36,320 nucleotides of DNA from Candidatus Abyssobacteria bacterium SURF_5 (GTDB lineage Bacteria; Abyssobacteria; SURF-5): contig QZKU01000061.1 in NCBI GenBank assembly GCA_003598085.1, forward strand, positions 1 through 36,320, read 5' to 3'. Numbering within the stretch: the stretch's first letter is position 1; each line of letters begins with the position of its first letter. This document shows positions 1 through 6,816 of this stretch, in pieces. The notes under the pieces were generated by a model. That model saw nothing but the letters and a program-made list of their open reading frames with translations, was not told the origin of the DNA and made no database searches. Both the position numbers and the translations under genes were made by a program.

Positions 1-14
1 TGTCCTCCTCTCTT
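1..14 (-). promoter_or_regulatory. Ribosome-binding site of a leftward gene beginning just outside the window
   Basis: Read on the minus strand, the first bases give AGAGAGGAGGACA, a strong Shine-Dalgarno core (GAGGAGG). The start codon would lie a few bases beyond position 1. This suggests that a leftward gene starts just outside the window and that 15-120 is its upstream region. No coding sequence of that gene is visible. Confidence 0.4.
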
Positions 15-48
15 TGATTTCCCTACAACTACAACCAAAGATTGGAGC

Positions 49-67
49 ACAAAGCTGGCCGCTTTGT
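49..67. other. Perfect 7-bp hairpin
   Basis: ACAAAGC (49-55) pairs perfectly with GCTTTGT (61-67) around a TGGCC loop. It sits about 35 bp upstream of the putative leftward ribosome-binding site at the window edge, so it could be a leader hairpin or an operator of that gene. No T-run follows on either strand, which argues against a terminator. Confidence 0.35.
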
Positions 68-121
68 CTACTTTTACAGAAATTAGCCTACACTACCATT
101 TGCGGCGAATTCATAAGTTAC

Positions 122-195
122 GGTAGGGCCGAATTCATTCGGCCTCTTTTCCGGGCCCGGTTAAAAGCAACTGTGCGAATGAATTCGCACCTACC
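122..195. repeat. Composite palindromic element (REP/MITE-like) with three internal hairpins
   Basis: The element is bounded by GGTAGG (122-127) and CCTACC (190-195), which are reverse complements. Inside are GGCCGAAT/ATTCGGCC (127-134, 137-144), a central palindrome CCGGGCCCGG (151-160) flanked by CTTTT (146-150) and AAAAG (163-167), and GTGCGAAT/ATTCGCAC (173-180, 183-190). The two side hairpins share the core CGAAT/ATTCG. This nested architecture is typical of mobile or dispersed palindromic repeats and could fold as a cruciform or a branched RNA. A partial relative (GCGGCGAATTC) occurs at 102-112. No coding capacity is seen. Confidence 0.6.
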
Positions 196-255
196 ATAAA
201 GAAAGCGGATCTCCGCTATTTCAGTTTCCGTTTTTGTGAGCCTTCTTCTATCCCA

Positions 256-344
256 CTCCTTCTTTGTATGCCGCTCCTTCTTTGTCATCGCCTATCCTTC
301 TCTGTACCCCTGCCCCTTCTTTATCGTCCCTCCTCCTTCCTTGT
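256..344. repeat. Degenerate tandem repeat, five units of about 18-20 bp
   Basis: Five variants of the core CTCCTTCTTTGT start at 256, 274, 294, 313 and 333 (spacings 18, 20, 19 and 20). The spacers are pyrimidine-rich. The stretch is non-coding and strongly strand-asymmetric, with very few purines on the plus strand. It lies between the composite palindromic element and the promoter of the gene at 500. No function is apparent. It could be an eroded short tandem repeat. Confidence 0.45.
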
Positions 345-426
345 CATTCTCGTGAAAGCAGGAATCCATCTTCAAAGCCAGATTAGAGGCTAAGATGCCC
401 CTGAAGGTTTCGAGCAAATGACTCCA

Positions 427-455
427 TTGCACGGTCTTCTCACAAAGAATATAAT
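427..455 (+). promoter_or_regulatory. Sigma-70-type promoter for the gene at 500
   Basis: TTGCAC (427-432) is followed after exactly 17 bp by a consensus TATAAT (450-455). Transcription would begin near 462, giving a short leader of about 38 nt before the ATG at 500. This is one of the clearest promoter matches in the window. Confidence 0.65.
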
Positions 456-499
456 TTATTGTAAGAGAGCAAATCCAAAGAGGATTTCGAGCGGGGATT

Positions 500-1411
500 A
501 TGGCGAAACGCTTTCACATGGTAACCGGAGCGTTCGGGTACACGGGCAAGTACATCGCGCGCCGCCTGCTCTCCGAAGGCGAGACGGTGAAGTCTTTAAC
601 CGGCCACGCTGAATCCAATACCTTCTCCTCGCGAGTGCAGGCGTTTCCATATGACTTTGATAAGCCGGACCGTCTGAAAAAGAATCTGGAGGAGGCGAAA
701 GTCCTCTATAACACCTACTGGATTCGATTTCCGCGAGGCAAAATGACATACGAAAAAGCCGTCCGCAACACCGCTGCTCTACTGGAGGCCGCGGCCGAAG
801 CGCAAGTCGAGCGCCTGGTCCACATCAGCATATCGAATCCGTGCGAGGCGCCGCACCTGCCGTATTTCCAGGGGAAATGCAAAGTCGAAAAACTTGTCAA
901 ACAGTCGGGCCTCTCATACGCGATTCTTCGGCCGGCCGTTATTTTCGGGCGTGAGGATATCTTGATCAACAACATCGCATATCTGCTACGGACTGTCCCC
1001 GCTTTTGGAGTAATCGGATTCGGCGGCTATCGGATCCGCCCGATTTACGTTGATGACCTGGCCAAACTGGCCGTCGAGTTTGCGAAGCAGAGCGAAAACA
1101 GAGTCATCAACGCGATTGGCCCCGAGTCCTTCACCTTCAAGCAGTTGCTTCGCCTTATCAAGAACAAAGTTGATAGCAAGGCGCTTCTCGTTCCGATGCC
1201 CGCACGCTTGGCCTTTCTTGCTTCTCGCATTATTGGGCTGGGGGTGCGCGATGTCCTTCTTACGTGGGACGAAGTCGAGGGACTGACTGCCGGCCTGCTT
1301 GATGTCGACGATGCTCCGGTGGGCGAGACTCGGCTCAGCCGGTGGTTGGAGGAAAACGCCGATACGGTGGGGCGCAAATACTCATCCGAACTCGCGCGGC
1401 ATTATCGCTAA
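500..1411 (+). CDS. NAD(P)-binding NmrA/epimerase-like protein (atypical SDR)
   Basis: This 303-residue protein belongs to the NAD(P)-binding Rossmann family of atypical short-chain dehydrogenases (NmrA/NDUFA9-like). The N-terminus carries the dinucleotide-binding motif TGAFGYTG (residues 9-16, GxxGxxG). Mid-protein features fit the family: an AAAEAQVERLVHIS strand near residue 100 and the ILRPAVIFG motif near 150. The substrate cannot be read from the sequence. Such proteins act as oxidoreductases, redox sensors or quinone/flavin-linked factors. The ATG at 500 begins right at the Rossmann strand, as expected. The gene appears monocistronic, with its own promoter at 427-455, and is convergent with the zinc-ribbon genes downstream. 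Family is fairly certain; function is unknown. Confidence 0.85.
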   Translation: MAKRFHMVTGAFGYTGKYIARRLLSEGETVKSLTGHAESNTFSSRVQAFPYDFDKPDRLKKNLEEAKVLYNTYWIRFPRGKMTYEKAVRNTAALLEAAAEAQVERLVHISISNPCEAPHLPYFQGKCKVEKLVKQSGLSYAILRPAVIFGREDILINNIAYLLRTVPAFGVIGFGGYRIRPIYVDDLAKLAVEFAKQSENRVINAIGPESFTFKQLLRLIKNKVDSKALLVPMPARLAFLASRIIGLGVRDVLLTWDEVEGLTAGLLDVDDAPVGETRLSRWLEENADTVGRKYSSELARHYR

Positions 1412-1555
1412 TACGCTCGCGTTCTTAACCCCTCTCTTGTTCCTGAGTTTCTTCCCCCCCGGCATCCCGAAACGCAGGTGCATGGCCCTGGCGTGCTCTC
1501 TTCACGTCCGCCAGGTCCGCCGCGTCCATCATTCCTGTCTTCCGCTCAGGAGCGC

Positions 1556-1762
1556 TCAGCCGGGCTGCTTGTACTTTGTCCAGCGATAGACGGTCACCAT
1601 CGTTGGGGTTCGGCACTTGGCGCACAGGGTTGTTCCCGTGGGATACACTTTATCGCCGGGCGCGATTACCTCTTCCTCAAGCACGAGGGTCTCGGTCCCG
1701 CCGCAGTTTGAACATTCGACCGTTTTTTGAAGATAAGCGGTATTATCCTTCTTCTCGTTCAT
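1556..1762 (-). CDS. Small zinc-ribbon protein
   Basis: This 68-residue protein has two CxxC knuckles, C17/C20 (CSNC) and C47/C50 (CAKC), spaced as in a zinc ribbon. The region between them (GDKVYPTGTTLC) is a beta-rich ribbon loop. It has no membrane segment and no recognisable catalytic motif. Its start lies inside the last 20 bases of the upstream membrane zinc-ribbon gene (1743-2105), so the two genes are probably translated together. A role as a small metal-binding, nucleic-acid-binding or assembly protein is plausible but not shown. The short length lowers confidence slightly, but the paired cysteines make a chance reading frame unlikely. Confidence 0.7.
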   Translation of the reverse strand: MNEKKDNTAYLQKTVECSNCGGTETLVLEEEVIAPGDKVYPTGTTLCAKCRTPTMVTVYRWTKYKQPG

Positions 1763-2105
1763 TCTTGATGTATTTTCTCATCGAGCGGCCCACCAGAAAA
1801 AGCGAGATCGAGCCGATCACGATAAGAATTCCTATCCCGCTCCCGCCGCCTCCGCTTATCACAATTGCTGCCCCAGCCGCAAATACGCCAATCGAGCTGA
1901 TAATGTAGATTGTCGAAAAAGTCTTGATTCTGCTCTTTCCTGCGTAGGGCATGCTGGTCCTTTCAGGAAAGCCGGTGCGCCCGGGGTGGCTTTGGGACCA
2001 GCGGTTGCATCGGTAGCAGAGGATCATTTCGCCTTTGCCCGGCAATTTCTGCCGGTAAAAGCTGTAATCTCCGACATAGGCGCCGCATCCTTGACAATAG
2101 GCCAT
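1743..2105 (-). CDS. Zinc-ribbon membrane protein, uncharacterised
   Basis: Starting at MAYCQGC, this is a 120-residue protein. It has an N-terminal zinc ribbon (C4, C7 and C30, C33), a polar linker, and two hydrophobic segments near residues 69-90 and 92-110 separated by a Gly-rich turn (SGGGGSGIG). A positively charged tail follows the membrane hairpin. An in-frame ATG nine codons upstream (2132) is possible, but the chosen start places the first CxxC at residue 4, as is common for such proteins. The layout resembles bacterial 'zinc ribbon plus two-TM' proteins of unknown role. It overlaps the next small zinc-ribbon gene by 20 bp, indicating a two-gene operon. Confidence 0.65.
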   Translation of the reverse strand: MAYCQGCGAYVGDYSFYRQKLPGKGEMILCYRCNRWSQSHPGRTGFPERTSMPYAGKSRIKTFSTIYIISSIGVFAAGAAIVISGGGGSGIGILIVIGSISLFLVGRSMRKYIKNEREEG

Positions 2106-2243
2106 GTGCTCGTTTTGTCTCCTGAAAGGCAAACGAAATAGGCGAGCTTATTCTAGTTAAAAATGACGCCCAAGTCAAAAATGCGCTACAGCCTTGGTCT
2201 CCGCCTCGACTTCCTCCCTTCGGTTAACACATATTGAAATAAA

Positions 2244-2266
2244 AAGTGGCATAGATTTTGCCACTT
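2244..2266. promoter_or_regulatory. 8-bp inverted repeat resembling a sigma-54 site in both orientations
   Basis: AAGTGGCA (2244-2251) and TGCCACTT (2259-2266) are perfect reverse complements around TAGATTT. On the plus strand TGGCATAGATTTTGCC (2247-2262) has the GG-N10-GC spacing of a sigma-54 promoter. Because the dyad is symmetric, the minus strand also fits. It lies between divergent genes (2105 minus, 2482 plus). It may be an operator or RNA hairpin rather than a promoter. Confidence 0.35.
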
Positions 2267-2344
2267 AACTCGGCGGTCTCTTGTCTGCGAAAGAGGGTTT
2301 GCGAAAAACCGATAGAAATTCGGGGAAAAAGCGTCCAAATAAGA

Positions 2345-2374
2345 TATAATTCCTTTGAAACAACGTCTGTTTCA
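2345..2374 (+). promoter_or_regulatory. -10-like TATAAT with an overlapping inverted-repeat operator candidate
   Basis: TATAAT at 2345-2350 is followed by the perfect inverted repeat TGAAACA (2356-2362) / TGTTTCA (2368-2374) with a 5-bp spacer. An operator in this position would cover the expected transcription start (about 2357). No convincing -35 hexamer is present 16-18 bp upstream, so promoter strength or sigma type is unclear. The target would be the gene at 2482, about 125 nt downstream. Confidence 0.3.
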
Positions 2375-2435
2375 TTCTGCAAAATCCGCGTCTGTTCGGT
2401 ATAGGACAACATCTGCACAAAAAGAGGACGAACTA

Positions 2436-2472
2436 TTTCCCCGTGCGCCACTTTTGTGGGTGAAAGGGGAAA
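2436..2472 (+). promoter_or_regulatory. Leader hairpin that sequesters the ribosome-binding site of the gene at 2482
   Basis: TTTCCCC (2436-2442) is the exact complement of GGGGAAA (2466-2472), which holds the Shine-Dalgarno region of the gene starting at 2482. An inner stem CCAC/GTGG (2448-2451, 2456-2459) closes a TTTT loop. In the folded form the ribosome-binding site is paired, which suggests translational control. The ligand or trigger is unknown, and the hairpin is modest in stability. Confidence 0.4.
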
Positions 2473-2481
2473 AGTAAATAC

Positions 2482-3522
2482 ATGGCAAACCCGTTGATGC
2501 TTCTCATCGGCTGTGACTGCGACCCGGACCGGCCACGGTACGGCGGCAGCCGTTATGATGTCCGTCATTCCGCGCAGAAGTGGAGGGGCATCAGCGAAGG
2601 CATTGAGCGTCTCATACAAGCGCTCGATCGGGTGGAGCGGGCATTTGATTTAAAGCCGAAGATTGTTTTCTGCGTCAGGTCGGATTCACAAATGCAAGAG
2701 ATGCACGGGACTGCCGGTTGGATGCTGACTGAATATGGAACGCTCTGGCGCGCGCTCGAGGGGCGCGGCCACGAGATAGCCTGGCATCCGCATCTCTGGC
2801 GATGGAGCGACAAGTGGGGCTGCTGGTTTCAGGAAAACGAGGACAGCGATTGGATTTCAGAGAGTCTGACGAACGGGTTCACCGAATTTGGCCGGACATG
2901 GGGCAAAAATCCGTTCACGTGTCACATGGGCTGGACTTTCCACAATGACACCTCGATGCAGACCGTAGCGAAGCTCGGCGTGAGATTGGATTTCTCTGCG
3001 AGTCCCGGCGTTTTTTTTAAAGGAGGACCCGGCGCGGCGGGCACAAGATTCGACAACCGAATCGACTGGCGGGGCACCCCCCAGCAATGGTATCATCCCT
3101 CAACCCACGATTATCGCAGGCCAAACCGCAATGATGAACCGCAATTGGACCTCGTGGAGATTCCCAAATTCACATCGAAATCCGGCCTTTTGAAAACGGC
3201 CAAGCATTTCTCGCTTCTGAGGAAAGGAAAATCGCTTGAACCGGCGCAAGCTGTTTTCCTTCAGATTACGGCCCTTCCTTTGCTCTATGGTCAGGTCATC
3301 CGGGAGCGCCTCCATACAGACGAGGCAGAGCCTTTTTTTGCCACCTATTTTCATCCGGATGAGCTTTTGGAAAAGAAGGACGTTTCGGCCGCACGCTTTC
3401 TTTACTCGGCGAAACATCTTGAAGAGAACATCGCCTCGATCATTCGAAAGACACGGATGAGAGGGAGGGAAATCAAGTTTGTTATCGGACCGGAAGCCTT
3501 GCATTCAATAGGGAAGGGGTAA
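2482..3522 (+). CDS. Polysaccharide-deacetylase-like (NodB-fold) protein
   Basis: This 346-residue cytoplasmic protein has features of the glycoside hydrolase/deacetylase barrel. It has an N-terminal aspartate motif GCDCDPD (residues 10-16), a strand with KPKIVFCVRSD (58-68), and the motif GHEIAWHPHLW (96-106) where NodB-fold enzymes carry metal-binding histidines. No signal peptide is present, which is unusual for a peptidoglycan or chitin deacetylase and fits sugar-modifying enzymes acting on nucleotide- or lipid-linked precursors. The gene stands alone with a long leader containing an operator-like repeat and a ribosome-binding-site-masking hairpin. It is divergent from the zinc-ribbon pair. 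The fold assignment is moderately sure; the substrate is unknown. Confidence 0.65.
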   Translation: MANPLMLLIGCDCDPDRPRYGGSRYDVRHSAQKWRGISEGIERLIQALDRVERAFDLKPKIVFCVRSDSQMQEMHGTAGWMLTEYGTLWRALEGRGHEIAWHPHLWRWSDKWGCWFQENEDSDWISESLTNGFTEFGRTWGKNPFTCHMGWTFHNDTSMQTVAKLGVRLDFSASPGVFFKGGPGAAGTRFDNRIDWRGTPQQWYHPSTHDYRRPNRNDEPQLDLVEIPKFTSKSGLLKTAKHFSLLRKGKSLEPAQAVFLQITALPLLYGQVIRERLHTDEAEPFFATYFHPDELLEKKDVSAARFLYSAKHLEENIASIIRKTRMRGREIKFVIGPEALHSIGKG

Positions 3523-3670
3523 CCAATTCGTCCGACGGTCGCGAAGGGGACTGATCCAATTACGAAGGTGCGAAGGGCACTTTCCCCGGAGCAAGAACCG
3601 GCTAATCAGCCCGGCCGGTCTTACCAGCCGCGTCCTTGCGGCGAATGTGGAGCGCAAACAGGAACATCGT

Positions 3671-4681
3671 ATGCCGGAACCCAAGATTCTCGTGGTCGAC
3701 GACGAGAAGACCGTCGTTGAAATCCACAAAAAGCTTTTAGAGAAAAGGGGCTATCACGTTATCGTGGCGTACAATGGCGCAGAGGCGCTTACGAAAGTGG
3801 CCTCTGAGGAGCCGGACCTTGTTCTCACCGACGTGTCAATGCCGGAAATGGACGGCCTCCAGCTTTGCGAACGCCTGAAGGGAACGAAGACGACCAGGCT
3901 GATCCCCATCATCATGCTGACCGCAATGGATGATTTCGATAACAAGATCCGCGGCATCGAAACAGGCGCTGACGATTTTCTGGCAAAGCCCGTTCGGCCC
4001 CGTGAACTATATGCGCGAGTGCAGTCGCTTCTCCGCATCAAGAATCTCACCGACAACCTCGAGAGCGCTGAAACGGTCATTTTCTCGCTCGCGAATGCCA
4101 TTGAGGCGAAGGATGTGTTTACGAAGGGACACACCGATCGCGTGTCGTCACTGGCCCGTCGTATCGGCGAATATATCGGAATGAGTGAAACCGAAACCGA
4201 GAACCTCGAGAAGGGCGGCATCCTGCACGATATCGGCAAGATCGGCATCAGGGACACCATCCTGAACAAGCCGGGCAAATTAACCGATGAGGAGTTTGAG
4301 GAGATCAAAAAACACCCGGAGACGGGAGAAAAAATCTGCCGGCCGTTGCGCTCGCTCGAGCCGGTTCTCCCGATCATAAAATGCCACCACGAACGATTCG
4401 ACGGCAGCGGGTATCCTCTCGGGCTTGCAGGCGAACAGATACCGCTCCCCGCGAGAATTGTCGCATTGGTGGACGTCTATGAGGCGCTTCGGTCCAAGCG
4501 CGCCTACCGGGACGCCATGCCTCATGCCGAGGCAATGGCCATCCTCCTGCGGGAGACGGCCGAAAGCAAATTCGATCCGGAGGTTCTTAAGAAATTCGAA
4601 GAGATGATGAACTTCGAACCCGAGTTGCGGCAGACTTTCGGAAAGCTCCGAAAGAAGCCTCATACCCCGGTCTTCCCGTGA
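3671..4681 (+). CDS. Response regulator with HD-GYP cyclic-di-GMP phosphodiesterase domain
   Basis: This 336-residue two-domain signalling protein has a receiver domain (residues 5-120) with acidic pocket D10/D11, phospho-acceptor D54, T84 and K106. After a short helix comes an HD-GYP domain (about 132-325) with HDIGK (186-190) and HHERFDGSGYP (239-249), so the full catalytic signature is present. HD-GYP proteins hydrolyse cyclic di-GMP to pGpG or GMP. Phosphorylation of the receiver probably sets the activity. The start at 3671 places the receiver strand at residue 5; an upstream in-frame GTG (3647) is possible. No kinase is adjacent, so the partner is orphan or distant. A common, well-conserved family. 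Confidence 0.93.
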   Translation: MPEPKILVVDDEKTVVEIHKKLLEKRGYHVIVAYNGAEALTKVASEEPDLVLTDVSMPEMDGLQLCERLKGTKTTRLIPIIMLTAMDDFDNKIRGIETGADDFLAKPVRPRELYARVQSLLRIKNLTDNLESAETVIFSLANAIEAKDVFTKGHTDRVSSLARRIGEYIGMSETETENLEKGGILHDIGKIGIRDTILNKPGKLTDEEFEEIKKHPETGEKICRPLRSLEPVLPIIKCHHERFDGSGYPLGLAGEQIPLPARIVALVDVYEALRSKRAYRDAMPHAEAMAILLRETAESKFDPEVLKKFEEMMNFEPELRQTFGKLRKKPHTPVFP

Positions 4682-4691
4682 TTAACGCACC

Positions 4692-4751
4692 AAAAAACAT
4701 TCGGGGACGCCTCTTTCCTCGAGAAGATCTTTGGAAAAAAGTGCCCCCGAA
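4692..4751 (-). terminator. Candidate terminator between convergent genes
   Basis: TTCGGGG (4700-4706) pairs with CCCCGAA (4745-4751). An inner stem TTTCC/GGAAA (4714-4718, 4733-4737) shortens the loop. On the minus strand the stem is followed two bases later by T6 (A6 at 4692-4697), as expected for an intrinsic terminator of the gene ending at 4768. The plus strand lacks a T-run. Confidence 0.4.
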
Positions 4752-4767
4752 ATCCTGACCGCTCTCT

Positions 4768-5631
4768 TTACAGTTTTTCTTTCGACTCACGCTTCGCGAA
4801 TTCAGCCGTGTCTTTTGCTACTGTTTTCGCCTTCTCAAATGACTCCTGTGCTTTCTCTTTCAATCTGCCGGTTATGGCCTCTTTCTGCTCGCCCATCAGT
4901 TCATGTTCTTTCCTTGATTCGGGAATCAACGAACCGAGAAACGCGCCCAAGCCCAGAGCCGCGGCGACTACGACCAACGGCCGTTCGTTCAGCATTCTGT
5001 TGAAGGTGCCCTGAATGCGTTCCCTTTGCAGGCCCACCTTCTCGCGCGTTTTGCCGGCATATTCTGAGGCTTTCTCTCCCGCCCGCTCGCGATACCGCCC
5101 TGCCTTCAGCCGCACTTCTTCTGCTTTTTCAGCCGCGCGTTCGCGCGCCTCTTCGAATCGCTCTCCAACTTCACCTCGGGCTTCCGGGATTTCGCCTTCC
5201 ATGCCCGGCTCTCCTGCTATTCCTTCTTCTTCATAGGGGAGTCTGCCGCCATATCCGTAACGTCCAGGAACATACTCTTCCTCGAATTCGCCGTCTCCGC
5301 CCCTCGCGGATTTGATGCCTTCTTTCAACAGCCAGAACGTGCTAAACCCGAAAATTGCGGCCGTAAGAGGATGTTCCCGTACCGTGTTGCGCATTCGCCT
5401 ATTCATCCGTTTGGCCCTGCGGACCGAAGCCTGTTTCACCCGCATTTTCGCCTGTTCGCGCAGGCGCGAGGGTGCGAGCTGCCCTCTGATTTCATCCAGT
5501 GTGCGGCTCATTTCCAGCCGGGTCTGTTCGATCTCTGCACGCAGGCGCTCGGTATCCGACAGCCCTTCGGTCTGAACGGATGTCGTAGCCGAATGTTCAT
5601 GAATCCTTATTTCGCCTGTCTTTTCGCCCAT
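4768..5631 (-). CDS. DUF3618-type envelope protein with long amphipathic helices
   Basis: This 287-residue protein begins with a charged DUF3618-like segment (LRAEIEQTRLEMSRTLDEI, residues 29-47). It continues through a basic stretch to a short hydrophobic segment near 87-105 (HPLTAAIFGFSTFWLLK). A Glu/Gly-rich region (110-160), long Glu/Lys/Arg/Ala helices, a second hydrophobic segment near 217-240 (RPLVVVAAALGLGAFLGSLI) and a charged helical tail follow. These features resemble the YqjD/ElaB-DUF3618 group of inner-membrane-anchored stress proteins. It is the last gene of a three-gene minus-strand cluster, overlaps the preceding holin-like gene by 25 bp and is followed by a candidate terminator. 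Its role is likely structural or stress-related but undefined. Confidence 0.75.
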   Translation of the reverse strand: MGEKTGEIRIHEHSATTSVQTEGLSDTERLRAEIEQTRLEMSRTLDEIRGQLAPSRLREQAKMRVKQASVRRAKRMNRRMRNTVREHPLTAAIFGFSTFWLLKEGIKSARGGDGEFEEEYVPGRYGYGGRLPYEEEGIAGEPGMEGEIPEARGEVGERFEEARERAAEKAEEVRLKAGRYRERAGEKASEYAGKTREKVGLQRERIQGTFNRMLNERPLVVVAAALGLGAFLGSLIPESRKEHELMGEQKEAITGRLKEKAQESFEKAKTVAKDTAEFAKRESKEKL

Positions 5632-6002
5632 TGTATATCCTCCTTTATACTTTCAAATGTATGACGCGGTTTAAGGCTTCTGTTCTTCAGCATACTTCTG
5701 CCGATCGCCACAAGCACGAGCCCCACGATCAACGTGGCGCCGCCGATGATGAGCGCCGACGCCCACCAGGGCAGCGCAGTGCCCAAGCCGTAAACCGCGG
5801 CCCCTAACAACACCAGAAAACCCGCGTATGCTATCAACGCTCCACTTGCAGCCAGCGCCGAATCTCTCAGCATTTTCGAGATCAATTCCGATGTCTCGAC
5901 CCTGGCTAATTCCATCTCCTGCCGCAACAGGAGGCTCGTTTCTCGGGAAAGATCGGAAAAGAGATCGCCAAGCGAGCGTTCCTCTATTGTTCTTACCTCC
6001 AT
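5607..6002 (-). CDS. Holin-X/YqjE-like (DUF1469-type) membrane protein
   Basis: The start at MEVRTIE gives 131 residues. An N-terminal amphipathic helix (SLGDLFSDLSRETSLLLRQ, near residues 10-28) is followed by two strong membrane segments (about 48-72 and 77-100) separated by a short turn with WW, and a basic tail. This is the pattern of the 'phage holin family / superfamily III' (Actinobacterial Holin-X, YqjE), which despite the name is usually chromosomal and not lytic. It is flanked by DUF883-like and DUF3618-like genes, the usual neighbours of this family. An upstream in-frame ATG at 6044 exists, but the chosen start matches family length. A role in envelope stress is inferred. Confidence 0.8.
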   Translation of the reverse strand: MEVRTIEERSLGDLFSDLSRETSLLLRQEMELARVETSELISKMLRDSALAASGALIAYAGFLVLLGAAVYGLGTALPWWASALIIGGATLIVGLVLVAIGRSMLKNRSLKPRHTFESIKEDIQWAKRQAK

Positions 6003-6086
6003 ATGAGTTGCTCCTTTCTTTGCCGCTCCGGAAGACAGCATCACCTCAGATCGCTGCCTCCCCTTTCGACTCCGTGCGAAAACAAA

Positions 6087-6536
6087 TCATTCAGCCTGCT
6101 CGCCCGAAGCCTTCAAGAAACGCGACAGCATTGCGCCGGCAAGGAAGGCGCCTCCAACCACCACCCATGGCTGCCTCCGAACAAATCCCTCCACCTCGCC
6201 AATGAGCTCGTCAATATCCTTCTCGCGAAGGTAATGCGACAAGTCGTCAGTCCGTTCGGCCGCCTTTTCTGCGTAATCCGCCAGCGAGGCCTTGTTCTTC
6301 TCGCGAAGGGATTGTCCGGCCTGACGAAGAGCTTCCGCTGTCTCCTCCAGTCCGTGCGCCGCTTTCGACCTTTGTGTGGCCGCCTGCGCCTTCATTTTTT
6401 CCTGCGCCTGCGCCTTCCACTGCTGCGCTCTCTGCTTGCCCTTCACTTGCACTTCCTCAGCAGCTCCCCTTGTCGTTTCAGCGCCGCCTTCAGTTGCAGG
6501 AGGTTCAGGATATCCCATTCTATGTTCCACCGGCAT
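6087..6536 (-). CDS. DUF883/ElaB-YqjD-like ribosome- or membrane-associated protein
   Basis: This 149-residue protein consists of a Gln/Ala/Lys/Glu-rich amphipathic helical region (about residues 25-110) followed by one C-terminal transmembrane segment (RRQPWVVVGGAFLAGAMLSRFL, near 118-139). That is the hallmark of the DUF883 family (ElaB/YqjD), whose E. coli members are stationary-phase inner-membrane proteins that bind ribosomes. A good Shine-Dalgarno (GAGAGGAGATGG on the minus strand) precedes the ATG. It is the first gene of the three-gene envelope cluster. The AT-rich 6537-6816 stretch separates it from the divergent PEP-synthase-like gene and must carry both promoters, though I could not assign hexamers there with confidence. 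Confidence 0.8.
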   Translation of the reverse strand: MPVEHRMGYPEPPATEGGAETTRGAAEEVQVKGKQRAQQWKAQAQEKMKAQAATQRSKAAHGLEETAEALRQAGQSLREKNKASLADYAEKAAERTDDLSHYLREKDIDELIGEVEGFVRRQPWVVVGGAFLAGAMLSRFLKASGEQAE

Positions 6537-6816
6537 AGTTCCATCTCCTCTCTCTATAAATGTGTGTTTTTTGCTTTTGTTCTAATATTAGTATGTAGCT
6601 TTTTTAAACAATGTTAAATACAGTATACCTTGGATGCGGAATGGGGGAGACGGTTTAGAAGCAGGAACTCGACTACCCTGTGCCGCTTCGATCGCGGGCC
6701 CTCAAGAGGACATCGCTTGACATCATGGATACACGGAAGTAAAATTCAACTGGAACTGCAAATGATTGAGAAATTCTCTAATAGCAGGATTTCACAATCG
6801 TCTGAAAGGATTCTTG

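Noticed and set aside
14-199. Open frame across the repeat region at the left end
   Set aside because: It lies inside the composite palindrome and has no ribosome-binding site or recognisable protein features.
5607-6002. Prophage or lysis module suggested by the holin-like gene
   Set aside because: No endolysin, capsid or integrase genes nearby; the family is normally chromosomal and sits with DUF883 genes.
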